DNA of 9,543 nucleotides from an uncultured bacterium (GTDB lineage Bacteria; Bacillota_A; Clostridia; Oscillospirales; Oscillospiraceae), in the NCBI GenBank assembly GCA_905214605.1, contig CAJMMY010000027.1, positions 1 through 9,543 of the forward strand, given 5' to 3'. The notes under the pieces were generated by a model that saw only the letters and a program-made list of their open reading frames with translations, was not told the DNA's origin and did no database searches. Made by a program: the position numbers and the translations under genes. Below are positions 1 through 6,856 of the stretch, one piece after another; within the stretch, counting starts at the first letter, position 1; each line of letters begins with the position of its first letter.

Positions 1-446
1 TCACCGCCGCCGACATTGATTCCGACCCGGAAACGGTGCGCCGTCTGGTGGGCGAGGGCCATTCCGTGGGAATTTATTGTCCGGACGGTACGCTCAACGG
101 CTTTGAGACCGCCTCTGACCTATTATTCGAGGCCGCCCATATCCGAACCATTCTGGTTACCGCCGGTCTGGCAGAATCCAATGCATTCCGTCAGTCCTGC
201 CATCAGTCCGGGCGCATTGATTTCCGCTATGACGTAAACGGTATGAACCGCAATCGGGGCATCAACCATGAAAGCGCCGTACTGGGAACCATTCAGCAAG
301 CCCGGGGCAACCTTGTGGTGATGCTGACCTTGACCAAAACCAACGACAGCGCCATTCGCGCGCTGGTTTATTCGCTGAAATCCAATGCTTACCATTTCGG
401 TCTTCTCCGGGAGACCGGTTATACAGGAGGAATACATCGTGTCTAA
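1..446 (+). CDS. Polysaccharide deacetylase-like protein, C-terminal part (5' end outside window)
   Basis: The frame is open from the left edge (first full codon at position 3) to TAA at 444-446, giving about 147 visible residues. The visible start, DPETVRRLVGEGHSVGIY, resembles the strand-helix of NodB/polysaccharide deacetylases in which a residue pair after 'EGHEVG' is usually a metal-binding H-x-x-x-H. Here the equivalent place reads IYCPDG, so that metal motif is not seen. No membrane segment is evident in the visible part. The stop overlaps the GTG start of the next gene by 8 nt, so the two are very probably co-transcribed and translationally coupled. If it is a deacetylase-fold protein, a cell wall or polysaccharide role would fit the sugar-nucleotide enzyme next door, but the lost histidines suggest a degenerate or non-catalytic member. 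The family assignment rests on a short stretch and is tentative. The gene itself is well supported by its coding character and coupling. Confidence 0.6.
   Translation, partial: TAADIDSDPETVRRLVGEGHSVGIYCPDGTLNGFETASDLLFEAAHIRTILVTAGLAESNAFRQSCHQSGRIDFRYDVNGMNRNRGINHESAVLGTIQQARGNLVVMLTLTKTNDSAIRALVYSLKSNAYHFGLLRETGYTGGIHRV
425..430 (+). promoter_or_regulatory. Ribosome binding site fixing the GTG start at 439
   Basis: A perfect AGGAGG lies 8 nt upstream of GTG at 439, inside the last codons of the preceding gene. The frame stays open further upstream to an ATG at 385, but that ATG has no such site and would add 18 residues ahead of the conserved nucleotide-binding motif. The GTG start is therefore preferred. 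Confidence 0.85.
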
Positions 447-1185
447 CAAACCTTTGAAAGCCATCGTGCTGGCTGCCGGAAAGGGCACCCGTATGCGCAC
501 CGACGGCTGCGATTTGCCGAAAGTCATGCGGCAGGCGCACAACAAGCCCCTGCTGCACTATGTTCTGTCCGCTCTGGACTTCATTTCCCCCGCCGACACC
601 GTTCTGGTGGTGGGATATCGGAAAGAGGACGTGCTTGCCGCATTCCCGGAATATTCCCACGCCGAACAGGCGGAGCAGCTGGGCACCGGTCATGCCGTTC
701 AGTGCGCTTTTGCCGCCCTGCCGGATTTTGACGGCGATGTTCTGGTGTGCTGCGGAGATATGCCTCTGATTACCCGGGAGACCTATCAGGCACTGGTGGA
801 GACCCATCGGGAAAACGGCAACGTCTGCACCATGCTCACCGGCACCAGTTCCATCGACCTGCCTTACGGCCGGGTGGTGCGGAAAGCCGACGGCAGTTTT
901 CAGGAAATCGTGGAGCAAAAGGACTGCACCCCGGAGCAGCTGAACATTCGGGAACTGAATGCCGGCGTTTATGTATTTGACGCCAAAACGCTGTTGGAAA
1001 GTCTGAGCCACTTGAAAAACAACAATGCCAGCGGCGAGTACTACCTCACCGACGCACCGGCGCTGATGCTGGCGCAGGGGCTGAAAGTGGACGTCTGCAA
1101 GCGGGATTTGGGCAGCGAAATCATCGGCGTGAATACTCCGGAGCAGTTGGCCGAGGTCGAGCGGGTTCTGGACGCACGAAAATAA
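439..1185 (+). CDS. Stand-alone GlmU-type nucleotidyltransferase (UDP-GlcNAc pyrophosphorylase domain only)
   Basis: This is a 248-residue cytoplasmic protein matching the N-terminal uridyltransferase half of GlmU, which joins UTP and GlcNAc-1-phosphate to make UDP-GlcNAc for peptidoglycan and other envelope polymers. Visible motifs are LAAGKGTRM (residues 11-19) with LPK (26-28) for nucleotide and phosphate binding, QLGTGHA (80-86), GDMPL (106-110) whose Asp107 corresponds to a metal ligand, PYGRVVR (142-148), VEQKD (158-162), LNAGVY (173-178), NNNASGEYYLTD (194-205), and GVN (230-232) whose Asn is the second metal ligand in GlmU. Full GlmU is about 455 residues. This protein stops at a clean TAA where the left-handed beta-helix acetyltransferase domain would begin, and no hexapeptide repeats follow before the terminator. 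It could be a dedicated UDP-GlcNAc (or related sugar) pyrophosphorylase with acetylation done elsewhere, or a paralogue with another sugar phosphate. It overlaps the upstream deacetylase-like gene and is the last gene of its operon. Confidence 0.88.
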   Translation: MSNKPLKAIVLAAGKGTRMRTDGCDLPKVMRQAHNKPLLHYVLSALDFISPADTVLVVGYRKEDVLAAFPEYSHAEQAEQLGTGHAVQCAFAALPDFDGDVLVCCGDMPLITRETYQALVETHRENGNVCTMLTGTSSIDLPYGRVVRKADGSFQEIVEQKDCTPEQLNIRELNAGVYVFDAKTLLESLSHLKNNNASGEYYLTDAPALMLAQGLKVDVCKRDLGSEIIGVNTPEQLAEVERVLDARK

Positions 1186-1202
1186 ACATCTGGACGTATA
1201 AC

Positions 1203-1248
1203 ACCGGGCGGAATCAGCCAAGAATGGCAGATTCCGCCCGGTTTTTTT
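1203..1248 (+). terminator. Strong intrinsic terminator after the nucleotidyltransferase gene
   Basis: A perfect 13-bp inverted repeat (1203-1215 with 1230-1242) continues inward, after one A/A mismatch, as GCCA/TGGC around an AGAA loop. Seven T follow on the + strand (1242-1248). It lies 17 nt after the stop at 1185. The stop codon of the convergent SLH gene (1247-1249, - strand) sits in the T-tract. On the - strand the hairpin is followed by a poor U-run, so it ends + strand transcription well and - strand transcription perhaps only partly. Confidence 0.92.
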
Positions 1249-3094
1249 ATTTTGTTTCCGCCACAATCACCCGAATCCGATTGCCTGCGTCATACCAGCC
1301 GGTGAGCCGATATTCCCCATCGTTGATCCCGGCGATTCCCGTTTGATACAGTGCGCCGTTCTGCCGCAGATACACCTGCACGTTGTCGGACAGCAGATAT
1401 TTCTGATTGTCCATCATCACAGAGGTGCCGCCCAGCGTTGTAATTCTTCCGGAATTGATGCTGTGCATCGCCTTGATGCTGCCGTCTGCGTTCAACCGAA
1501 CAGCCACCGCTCCGGTCTGCACCGGATACCCTATGCCGTTGCTGATAATCGTCCGGGTCTCCCCGTTCAAAATCAACGTATAGGTATAGCTGATGTTGAA
1601 CACCGTTCCGCCCATTTCGCTTTGATTGTTCTCCACGTTGGTCAGATAGCCATACTGCCAGGTCTCGCCGGTTACATCGTTCAGAATCAAATGGCTGATG
1701 CAGCCCTTTTCGTCCAAGGCATAATACCGCACTTGGTTGCTGCCCAAAGTCCGTCCTGCCAGCTGATTGGGCGTCACAGCCACCGCCGTACCGTCGGAGG
1801 TCGTATCCAGAATCTGCACATCTTCCGCAAAGCTCTGATTGCCCAATTTGGTGCCCGCTCCGTTGACCGTACCGGTAAGGCTCCGGGTGCTCAATCCGGT
1901 GATGGACGTGCCGCCGTCGGAAACGGTCACAACCACCAATCTGCCCGGGTCAAAAGTCAGATCCTTATCCAGAACAAAGGTTCGGGTTTCCCCGTCCGTG
2001 CAGGTCACGGTTACATGGGTCTGCACCTTGGCATTTTTCTCCGCGGATTGCCGCTGAGACGCCTGCACCACGCCGTAATAACCGGTGTTGACCGCCGCGC
2101 CGGTGAGCACCTGCACCACAGCGTTGTCCATTCCCAAAAGCAGCGTCACCGTTGCGCCCACCTGACCGCCGCCCAATGCGGATAGCTGATAGGTTGCCTC
2201 CGGACTGCCGATAGCATAGGTCACGCCGGAAACGGTGACCGTTGTGGGCGCCGTGCTGTTCGGCATCAGCGCCGTCACTTTACCGGAAGCCCGCTCCGTG
2301 TAAATCCAAGCGGTTTTGGTGCCGGTGTTGTAGTAGTAAACGTCATACTGATTCAGTGCCGCAGAGGTCGCGGCTTTTCCGTTCCGATACACCGTTACCG
2401 GGGTAAATGGCAGCTTTTCCGTGCCGCCGGCAGCCACATAGGGTCCTTGCAGATTCTTTCCCAGCACCGCCGTATAATCCACCTTGCCGTTTACCATGGT
2501 GTATCCCAAGGTCTCGCCGTAAACCCGGCCTTCCGCGGTTTGGGCCGTCATCAGATTATAAAACAGCTCCATGCAATCCCGCCGGGTCATATTCTGTCCC
2601 GGCCGGCAGGCAACCTGATTCCGCAGACCCAAGGCCGCCGCCTTATTCAGCTGGGCGGCAGGGAATGACCCGGCCAGCATAGACGAATCATAGCCCAGCA
2701 TACGCAGCACCGCGCTGCATACCTCGTCCAATGTGATTTTCTTCTCCGGCCGATAGGTGCCGTCGGTGAAACCTACCACCCAACCGGCCTCCACGGCAGT
2801 GCGGATATATTCCGAGGCCCAATGGCCGCTTTTCACGTCCTTGAACAGAGAATACCCCGTTCCGTCACCGCTGATGGTATCCCGATAGTTGGATGCCGCC
2901 ACCAGCATTTTCGTAAATTCCGCCCGGGTCACGTCGGCGGAAAGGTTCATATTTCCCTGCTCGTCGCCCACCATAATGCCCAGTGCTTTCACCGTCTGCT
3001 CCGCCGCAGACGAATCCGCCGCGGAGACGGAAACAGCCGAGCCGCAAAGCATACAGGCTGCCAAAAACAGGCAGATTATCCGTTGTTTCATCAT
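1247..3094 (-). CDS. Secreted S-layer-homology (SLH) domain protein, last gene of the ABC operon
   Basis: The protein has 615 residues. Residues 1-25 form a signal peptide: KQR, a hydrophobic core and VSA before the predicted cut. LAAC at 11-14 loosely fits a lipobox but is early. SLH repeat 1 covers about 33-71 (TRAE at 56-59). SLH repeat 2 covers about 84-136 (FKDV, HWASEYI, GFTDGTYRPEKKIT). A weaker third covers about 138-185 (TRRD at 170-173). SLH triplets bind pyruvylated secondary cell wall polymers and anchor proteins to the surface. Residues ~190-615 are rich in Thr, Gly, Val and Asn with short beta-strand-like stretches, look extracellular, and are not recognised as an enzyme. GAGGAGG at 3099-3105 serves two adjacent ATGs (3094 and 3091), and the second has the more usual spacing. 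That site overlaps the permease stop; the intergenic gap is 9 nt, so co-transcription is likely. The link to the transporter (substrate, surface partner or passenger) is inference. Confidence 0.88.
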   Translation of the reverse strand: MMKQRIICLFLAACMLCGSAVSVSAADSSAAEQTVKALGIMVGDEQGNMNLSADVTRAEFTKMLVAASNYRDTISGDGTGYSLFKDVKSGHWASEYIRTAVEAGWVVGFTDGTYRPEKKITLDEVCSAVLRMLGYDSSMLAGSFPAAQLNKAAALGLRNQVACRPGQNMTRRDCMELFYNLMTAQTAEGRVYGETLGYTMVNGKVDYTAVLGKNLQGPYVAAGGTEKLPFTPVTVYRNGKAATSAALNQYDVYYYNTGTKTAWIYTERASGKVTALMPNSTAPTTVTVSGVTYAIGSPEATYQLSALGGGQVGATVTLLLGMDNAVVQVLTGAAVNTGYYGVVQASQRQSAEKNAKVQTHVTVTCTDGETRTFVLDKDLTFDPGRLVVVTVSDGGTSITGLSTRSLTGTVNGAGTKLGNQSFAEDVQILDTTSDGTAVAVTPNQLAGRTLGSNQVRYYALDEKGCISHLILNDVTGETWQYGYLTNVENNQSEMGGTVFNISYTYTLILNGETRTIISNGIGYPVQTGAVAVRLNADGSIKAMHSINSGRITTLGGTSVMMDNQKYLLSDNVQVYLRQNGALYQTGIAGINDGEYRLTGWYDAGNRIRVIVAETK

Positions 3095-3103
3095 TTTTCC
3101 TCC

Positions 3104-4345
3104 TCAATCGTACCGCAGCGCGTCAATGGGGTTCAGCTGCGCGGCTTTATTGGCCGGCAGATACCCGAACAGAATTCCGATGCCCACGCTCACGCCAAAG
3201 CTGACCAGAATGGCCATAGGTGTGGGAATGGCATTAAAGGTCAATCCCGGAACGCCCATGGACTGGGTCAGCATATTTCCAAAAATCGAGCCCACCAGAG
3301 CCGACACGGCAAATCCGAACACAATGCCCAGCACCCCGCCGATGGCAGAGGTCGTTCCGGCCTCAATCACAAACTGCCGGCGAATATCCCGGCGCTTGGC
3401 GCCCAAGGATTTCCGGATACCGATTTCCCGGGTCCGCTCCGTAACGGATACCAGCATAATGTTCATAATCCCGATGCCGCCCACCAGCAGAGAAATGCCG
3501 GCAATGGCCACCAGAACCGCCATCGCCACGCCCATCATGGCATTGATTTCCGCCACTTGCTCCGCCATGGTCTGAATATAAAAGGCATCGCTGTCCTGAT
3601 ACAGCTCCATCATTTTTTGGCTCACGATTTTCTTCGCCTGCGCCGCCGTATCCCGGGAAGTGCAGGTAATCTGATACAATCCCACGTCCCGGCTGCCGGT
3701 CATTTCCAAGGCATTTTCGTAGGGGATAAACACATTATCGTCGCTGCCGCCCTCCATGGCAATATCGGTTGTCTTTTCCAGAACGCCCACCACCGTATAG
3801 GGCACACCGCCGATGAGAATGGTTTTGTTCAGCGCGTCGCCGCCCAGCGCTTTATCCGCCACGTAAGCGCCCACCACGCAGACCTTTTGCCGTCGGAGCA
3901 TATCCACATACTGGAGATACCGGCCCTGCGCCAACGTATCCCCGTCCAATGTTGTGTGGGTTTCCGGACGGTACATGGATTCGCTGACGCCCATAATTCC
4001 GGTTTTCTTGTATTCCGTACCGTTCACGCGAATGCCCTGCGGACCGCTGACCCACGGAGACACCCCGGTAATCAAATCCGGGTATTCCGCCGCCAAATCA
4101 AACATCTCGTTGGGATCCAGATTCAGGGTGGTGCCGTCTCCCCGTCCCCAGTTGTATACATACATCTGGTTTACGCCGATTTTCTCCACCTGCTGCTCTA
4201 CCATTCCCTTTAAGCCGTTGCCCAGAGAGATAATGACAATCACCGCAGCCACGCCGATGATAATGCCCAGCATGGTCAAAAAGGCCCGCATTTTACTGGT
4301 CATCAGGGATTTGATGGCCAATTTAAAGGATTGGGTAAAATTCAT
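3104..4345 (-). CDS. MacB/FtsX-type ABC transporter permease
   Basis: This 413-residue inner membrane protein has the MacB-type layout: one N-terminal membrane helix (about 19-41, after [16 protein letters not shown]), a large extracytoplasmic domain (about 45-270), and three C-terminal helices (about 275-300, 325-355 and 377-395). The family motif [13 protein letters not shown] follows the second helix, and the end NPIDALRYD matches the conserved tail of MacB/YknZ proteins. It lacks a fused ATPase domain; that is supplied by the upstream gene, as in Bacillus YknXYZ. Such permeases move signals or substrates by mechanotransmission together with a HlyD-type adaptor, exporting peptides or antibiotics or giving resistance to them. 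The ATG overlaps the stop of the ATPase gene as ATGA (4342-4345). A hairpin sits between the best Shine-Dalgarno and the start codon. The substrate cannot be told from sequence. Confidence 0.93.
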   Translation of the reverse strand: MNFTQSFKLAIKSLMTSKMRAFLTMLGIIIGVAAVIVIISLGNGLKGMVEQQVEKIGVNQMYVYNWGRGDGTTLNLDPNEMFDLAAEYPDLITGVSPWVSGPQGIRVNGTEYKKTGIMGVSESMYRPETHTTLDGDTLAQGRYLQYVDMLRRQKVCVVGAYVADKALGGDALNKTILIGGVPYTVVGVLEKTTDIAMEGGSDDNVFIPYENALEMTGSRDVGLYQITCTSRDTAAQAKKIVSQKMMELYQDSDAFYIQTMAEQVAEINAMMGVAMAVLVAIAGISLLVGGIGIMNIMLVSVTERTREIGIRKSLGAKRRDIRRQFVIEAGTTSAIGGVLGIVFGFAVSALVGSIFGNMLTQSMGVPGLTFNAIPTPMAILVSFGVSVGIGILFGYLPANKAAQLNPIDALRYD

Positions 4346-5085
4346 ACGGGGTCCACCCCGCTTTCCTCCGCCCGGACAACCGCCCGCGGGTCCGATGCGT
4401 CGCCGTCATAAATAATGCGTCCGTCCTGCAATCGGACAATTCGCTTGGCCCGGACCGCAATGGAGTTATCGTGGGTAATCAGCACCACGGTGTTGCCCTC
4501 GGCATTCAGTTCCTGCAAAAATCCCAGAACCTCCCGTCCGGTATGGGAATCCAATGCGCCGGTGGGCTCATCAGCCAGAATCACAGAGGGATTGCCTGCC
4601 AGAGCCCGGGCGATGGACACCCGCTGCTGCTGACCGCCGGACAGCTGACTGGGCAAATTGCCGCTTTTCGCCGCCAGGCCCACCCGCTCCAGCGAGGCGA
4701 TGGCCCGTTTCCGCCGTTCCTCCGCGGGAACCCCGGCATACAGCAGGGGCAGCTCCACATTTTCCGCCACCGTCAGCTTGGGAATCAGATTGTACTGCTG
4801 AAAAATAAAGCCCAGCATCCGATTCCGAATCTCCGCCTGCCGGTCATCGTCCATGGTGGAAACGTCCACGCCGCCCAGATGATAGCTGCCGGAAGTGGGC
4901 ACGTCCAGACAGCCGATGATGTTCATGGCTGTGCTTTTGCCGGAGCCGGACTGCCCTACAATGGCCACAAACTCCCCTTTGTCAATGGTCAGGGAAATAC
5001 CGTCCAACGCGTGAACCTCGTCCTCGCCCATGGGATAGATTTTGTACACATCACGCAGCTCAATCAGATGTTCCCCGGCGCTCAT
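4342..5085 (-). CDS. ABC transporter ATP-binding protein, MacB/LolD/YknY type
   Basis: A complete 247-residue cytoplasmic ATPase. Walker A is GQSGSGKST (44-52), the Q-loop is at Gln96 (FIFQQYN), the signature is LSGGQQQR (148-155), Walker B is VILADEPTG (168-176) and the H-loop His is 205 (LITHD). The N-terminal [19 protein letters not shown] and the [11 protein letters not shown] stretch are typical of the MacB/LolD subfamily, which powers FtsX-like permeases. The frame runs upstream to an ATG at 5163, but that would add an Arg/Asn-rich tail overlapping the adaptor gene. The ATG at 5085 has GGAGG 7 nt upstream (5093-5097) and makes an ATGA overlap with the adaptor stop, so it is chosen. The downstream permease begins in the same ATGA manner, indicating tight stoichiometric translation of pump subunits. 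All catalytic residues are intact, in contrast to the broken adaptor upstream. Confidence 0.95.
   Translation of the reverse strand: MSAGEHLIELRDVYKIYPMGEDEVHALDGISLTIDKGEFVAIVGQSGSGKSTAMNIIGCLDVPTSGSYHLGGVDVSTMDDDRQAEIRNRMLGFIFQQYNLIPKLTVAENVELPLLYAGVPAEERRKRAIASLERVGLAAKSGNLPSQLSGGQQQRVSIARALAGNPSVILADEPTGALDSHTGREVLGFLQELNAEGNTVVLITHDNSIAVRAKRIVRLQDGRIIYDGDASDPRAVVRAEESGVDPV
4347..4369 (-). promoter_or_regulatory. Hairpin between Shine-Dalgarno and start codon of the permease gene
   Basis: On the - strand GGAGGA (4369-4364) is 18 nt from the permease ATG, which is too far for normal use. Between them CGGGG-TGGA-CCCCG (4360-4347) forms a perfect 5-bp stem with a 4-nt loop. Folding it would leave about 4 nt between the site and ATG. 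This may allow initiation in addition to coupling through the ATGA overlap. The pairing is seen; the effect is inferred. Confidence 0.4.
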
Positions 5086-6607
5086 CCTACCGCCTCCGTC
5101 GCTGATGTTTCGTCCGTTTCCCCGGAAATTATTCCGTCTCCGCCGGAAATCATTGCCTGACACAGAACCACATCTCCCTCCTGCAAGCCGGAGAGAATCT
5201 GAATGTATTCGTCATCGCTGACGCCCAGTGTCACGGTCCGGCTTTCCGCTTTGGACGCATCGGTCACCTGCGTACCGTCCGCACTCAGCGCCCCTGCCTG
5301 CGCCACCAGAACGGTATTGCCCCGGCTGACTGCATTCACCGGAACGCACAGCGCGTCCTTCACCGTCGTGCAGTGAATGGTGGCAGACACGTTCATGCCC
5401 GGTTTCAGCGCGCCGTATTCTTTCAGCGACACGGTCACCGGATAGGTGGTAAAGCCGTTTGTGGTGGTTCCCGCCAGAGAAACCCGGGTCACTTCTCCCA
5501 CGTAGGTTTCTCCCGGTACCGCAGCGGCGGAAATGTCCACCTTTTGTCCTACCACCACATTGCTGATGTCCAGCTCGTTTACATTCAAGGTCAGCTCCAA
5601 AGCGCTCAAATCATAAATCACGCACATGGGCTTGCCGCTTTCCAGCATATCCCCGGCCTTATAGGTTTTGGTCACGATGGTGCCCTGAATGGGAGATTGA
5701 ATGGTGTAATTTTCCAACTGGTCCTTTGCCGCGTTCACGGTCAGCTGTGCGCCTTTCACGTTGTCGGAGGCTGCGGCAATCTGATTTTCCACTTCCTTGC
5801 CCCCCAACGTCAGCACCGTCTGTCCGCCGGAAACTGCCGTGCCCTCCGGGGCATTCACTGCGGTCACCGTGCCGGAAACCGCTGCCACCAGATTGCTCTC
5901 GGATTTGTAGGTAAAGGTTCCGTTCCCGGCACAGCCCAAACCGCCCACATTGGCCGTTGCCCGTTGGGTATTGCTCAATCCGCCGGGATTCTTCACCGAC
6001 ACCGTCACGTTTCGGGTAATCATATTGCCTGCACCCACGATGTCGCTGCCGGAAATTGCCGTCACCGTACCGGAAAGGGTTTCAAAGGACCCGTCCAATG
6101 TGACGGTGGCTGCCTGCCCTACGTAAAATTTCTGTGCGTCGTCCGCGGGAAAGGGCACCACCAACGTCATCACGCTGTTGTCCAACACTTTTCCCACCGT
6201 CTGCCCAGCGGTGACGCTCTGCCCGGCATGAACGGTCAGTTCCGTCACGGTTCCGGCGGTCTCCGCCTTTACATACCGCATTTCCTCCGCGCTGCTGTAG
6301 CTCCGCTGCGCCTGATTCAAGCTCAGCTGTGCCTGTTCAATGCTGTTTGTGGTGGCTGAGCTGTCAATTTTGTACAGCACCGTGTCCGTATCCACGGTAT
6401 CTCCCTCTTCAAAATCCGCAGAGAGTACCTTTCCCTGACTCCGGACCTGCCGCCCAGCGCCAATTTCAGCGCCGCTACGCCGACTACAATCACCACACCC
6501 GCCGCAATTTTGCCTTTTTTCGTTTTCGGATGAGGAAGTTTCCTCCATGCTTTTTTCAAACCGACCGACTTTTTGGCGGCGGTTTTCCGCTCTTCAACAC
6601 TTGTCAT
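5082..6607 (-). pseudogene. HlyD/MacA-like membrane fusion (adaptor) protein, split by a frameshift after the membrane anchor
   Basis: Translation should start at ATG 6607, with GGGAG 9 nt upstream. It gives a basic cytoplasmic tail (1-33) and a membrane helix (about 34-52, AAGVVIVVGVAALKLAL). That frame then loses homology and stops near 6323. The adaptor body continues in the -1 frame from about 6434 (GKVLSADFEEGDTV) to TGA at 5082. The body frame's own first ATG (6548) has no ribosome site and encodes the anchor region out of frame as a Cys/Arg-rich sequence, so it is not a credible start. The body holds four lipoyl-like half motifs with helical stretches, two beta-barrel-like parts and a membrane-proximal C-terminus ([13 protein letters not shown]), about 455 residues. 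Adaptors usually have some 30-40 residues between the anchor and the first lipoyl motif; here about six remain. That suggests a deletion of 3n+1 nt, though a base-calling error, an annealing artefact or recoding remain possible. In this family the adaptor would link permease and ATPase to the outer surface. The gene heads the operon. Confidence 0.75.
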
Positions 6608-6686
6608 ATTGATGTGCTCCCTTTTGTCTATACGATAGGTATTATTTTACCATTCCGCTGATTTTGCGGCTGAACAATCTGTAAAC

Positions 6687-6716
6687 AGAATCTTAAGAAT
6701 CCTTTAGGATATTCTT
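6687..6716 (-). promoter_or_regulatory. Leader element with GAATC repeats and a near-palindrome
   Basis: Within the ~140-nt untranslated leader of the ABC operon, AGAATC occurs twice on the + strand at 9-nt spacing (6687-6692 and 6696-6701). The near-palindrome ATCCTTTAGGAT (6699-6710) is flanked by AAGAAT and ATTCTT (6695-6700, 6711-6716). In the - strand transcript this could form a small bulged hairpin with a UAAA loop. It may be a regulator site or RNA structure. No known riboswitch is recognised. Confidence 0.25.
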
Positions 6717-6735
6717 TTTATTTCATGCAGTTGCT

Positions 6736-6763
6736 CTATTGTATTAGGTTATTAAGACAATAG
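6736..6763. repeat. Operator-like inverted repeat overlapping the -10 of the ABC operon promoter
   Basis: CTATTGT (6736-6742) and ACAATAG (6757-6763) are perfect 7-bp inverted copies whose centres are 21 bp apart, about two helical turns. The right copy contains the promoter -10 hexamer and the left one lies just past the expected transcription start. This is where a dimeric repressor would block transcription. The symmetry is seen; a binding protein is inferred. Confidence 0.4.
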
Positions 6764-6785
6764 CACAAGAATTTTCCGCTGTCAA
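6757..6785 (-). promoter_or_regulatory. Sigma-A-type promoter of the adaptor-ABC-SLH operon
   Basis: Read on the - strand, a perfect -35 TTGACA (6785-6780) is followed after exactly 17 nt by TATTGT (6762-6757). TGC just ahead of the -10 gives an extended -10. The predicted start is near 6750, leaving a leader of about 140 nt before ATG 6607. The promoter lies immediately downstream of the helicase terminator, so the operon is transcribed on its own. Confidence 0.7.
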
Positions 6786-6797
6786 CCCCGCAGATGT

Positions 6798-6842
6798 AAA
6801 AAATTTCGACCGGAGCGCACCTTTTTCGGAGCACTCCGGCCG
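6798..6842 (-). terminator. Intrinsic terminator of the Suv3-like helicase gene
   Basis: On the - strand, 6842-6828 pairs with 6821-6807 as a stem of about 15 bp. It includes two G-U pairs and one U-U mismatch around an A-rich loop, and is followed by AAA and six T (6803-6798). The mismatches become G-U pairs only in the - strand RNA, which fixes the direction. It starts 15 nt after the helicase stop. Confidence 0.88.
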
Positions 6843-6856
6843 TTTCTTGTTTTCTG

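Noticed and set aside
262..1266. 334-codon - strand frame opposite the nucleotidyltransferase gene
   Set aside because: The + strand frame carries every GlmU uridyltransferase motif. The opposite frame crosses the terminator and has no recognisable features.
1247..3094. SLH protein as an OmpM-type outer membrane tether of a diderm Firmicute
   Set aside because: It has three SLH-like repeats rather than one followed by coiled coil and porin barrel, and its C-terminus lacks the aromatic end typical of outer membrane proteins.
2822..4213. Long + strand open frame of 463 codons opposite the SLH and permease genes
   Set aside because: It crosses two well-supported genes on the other strand, is rich in His, Gln and Arg as expected of an antisense shadow, and shows no domain motif or ribosome site.
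5086..5163. Upstream start of the ATPase at 5163
   Set aside because: The extension is Arg/Asn-rich, overlaps the adaptor coding end and lacks a ribosome site, while ATG 5085 has a well-placed GGAGG and an ATGA overlap.
6498..6510. A6G run (AAAAAAG on the - strand) as a -1 slippery site explaining the adaptor frameshift
   Set aside because: The reading phase is AAA AAA G rather than A AAA AAG. A shift there would also put the membrane helix out of frame, so it cannot join the anchor to the body.
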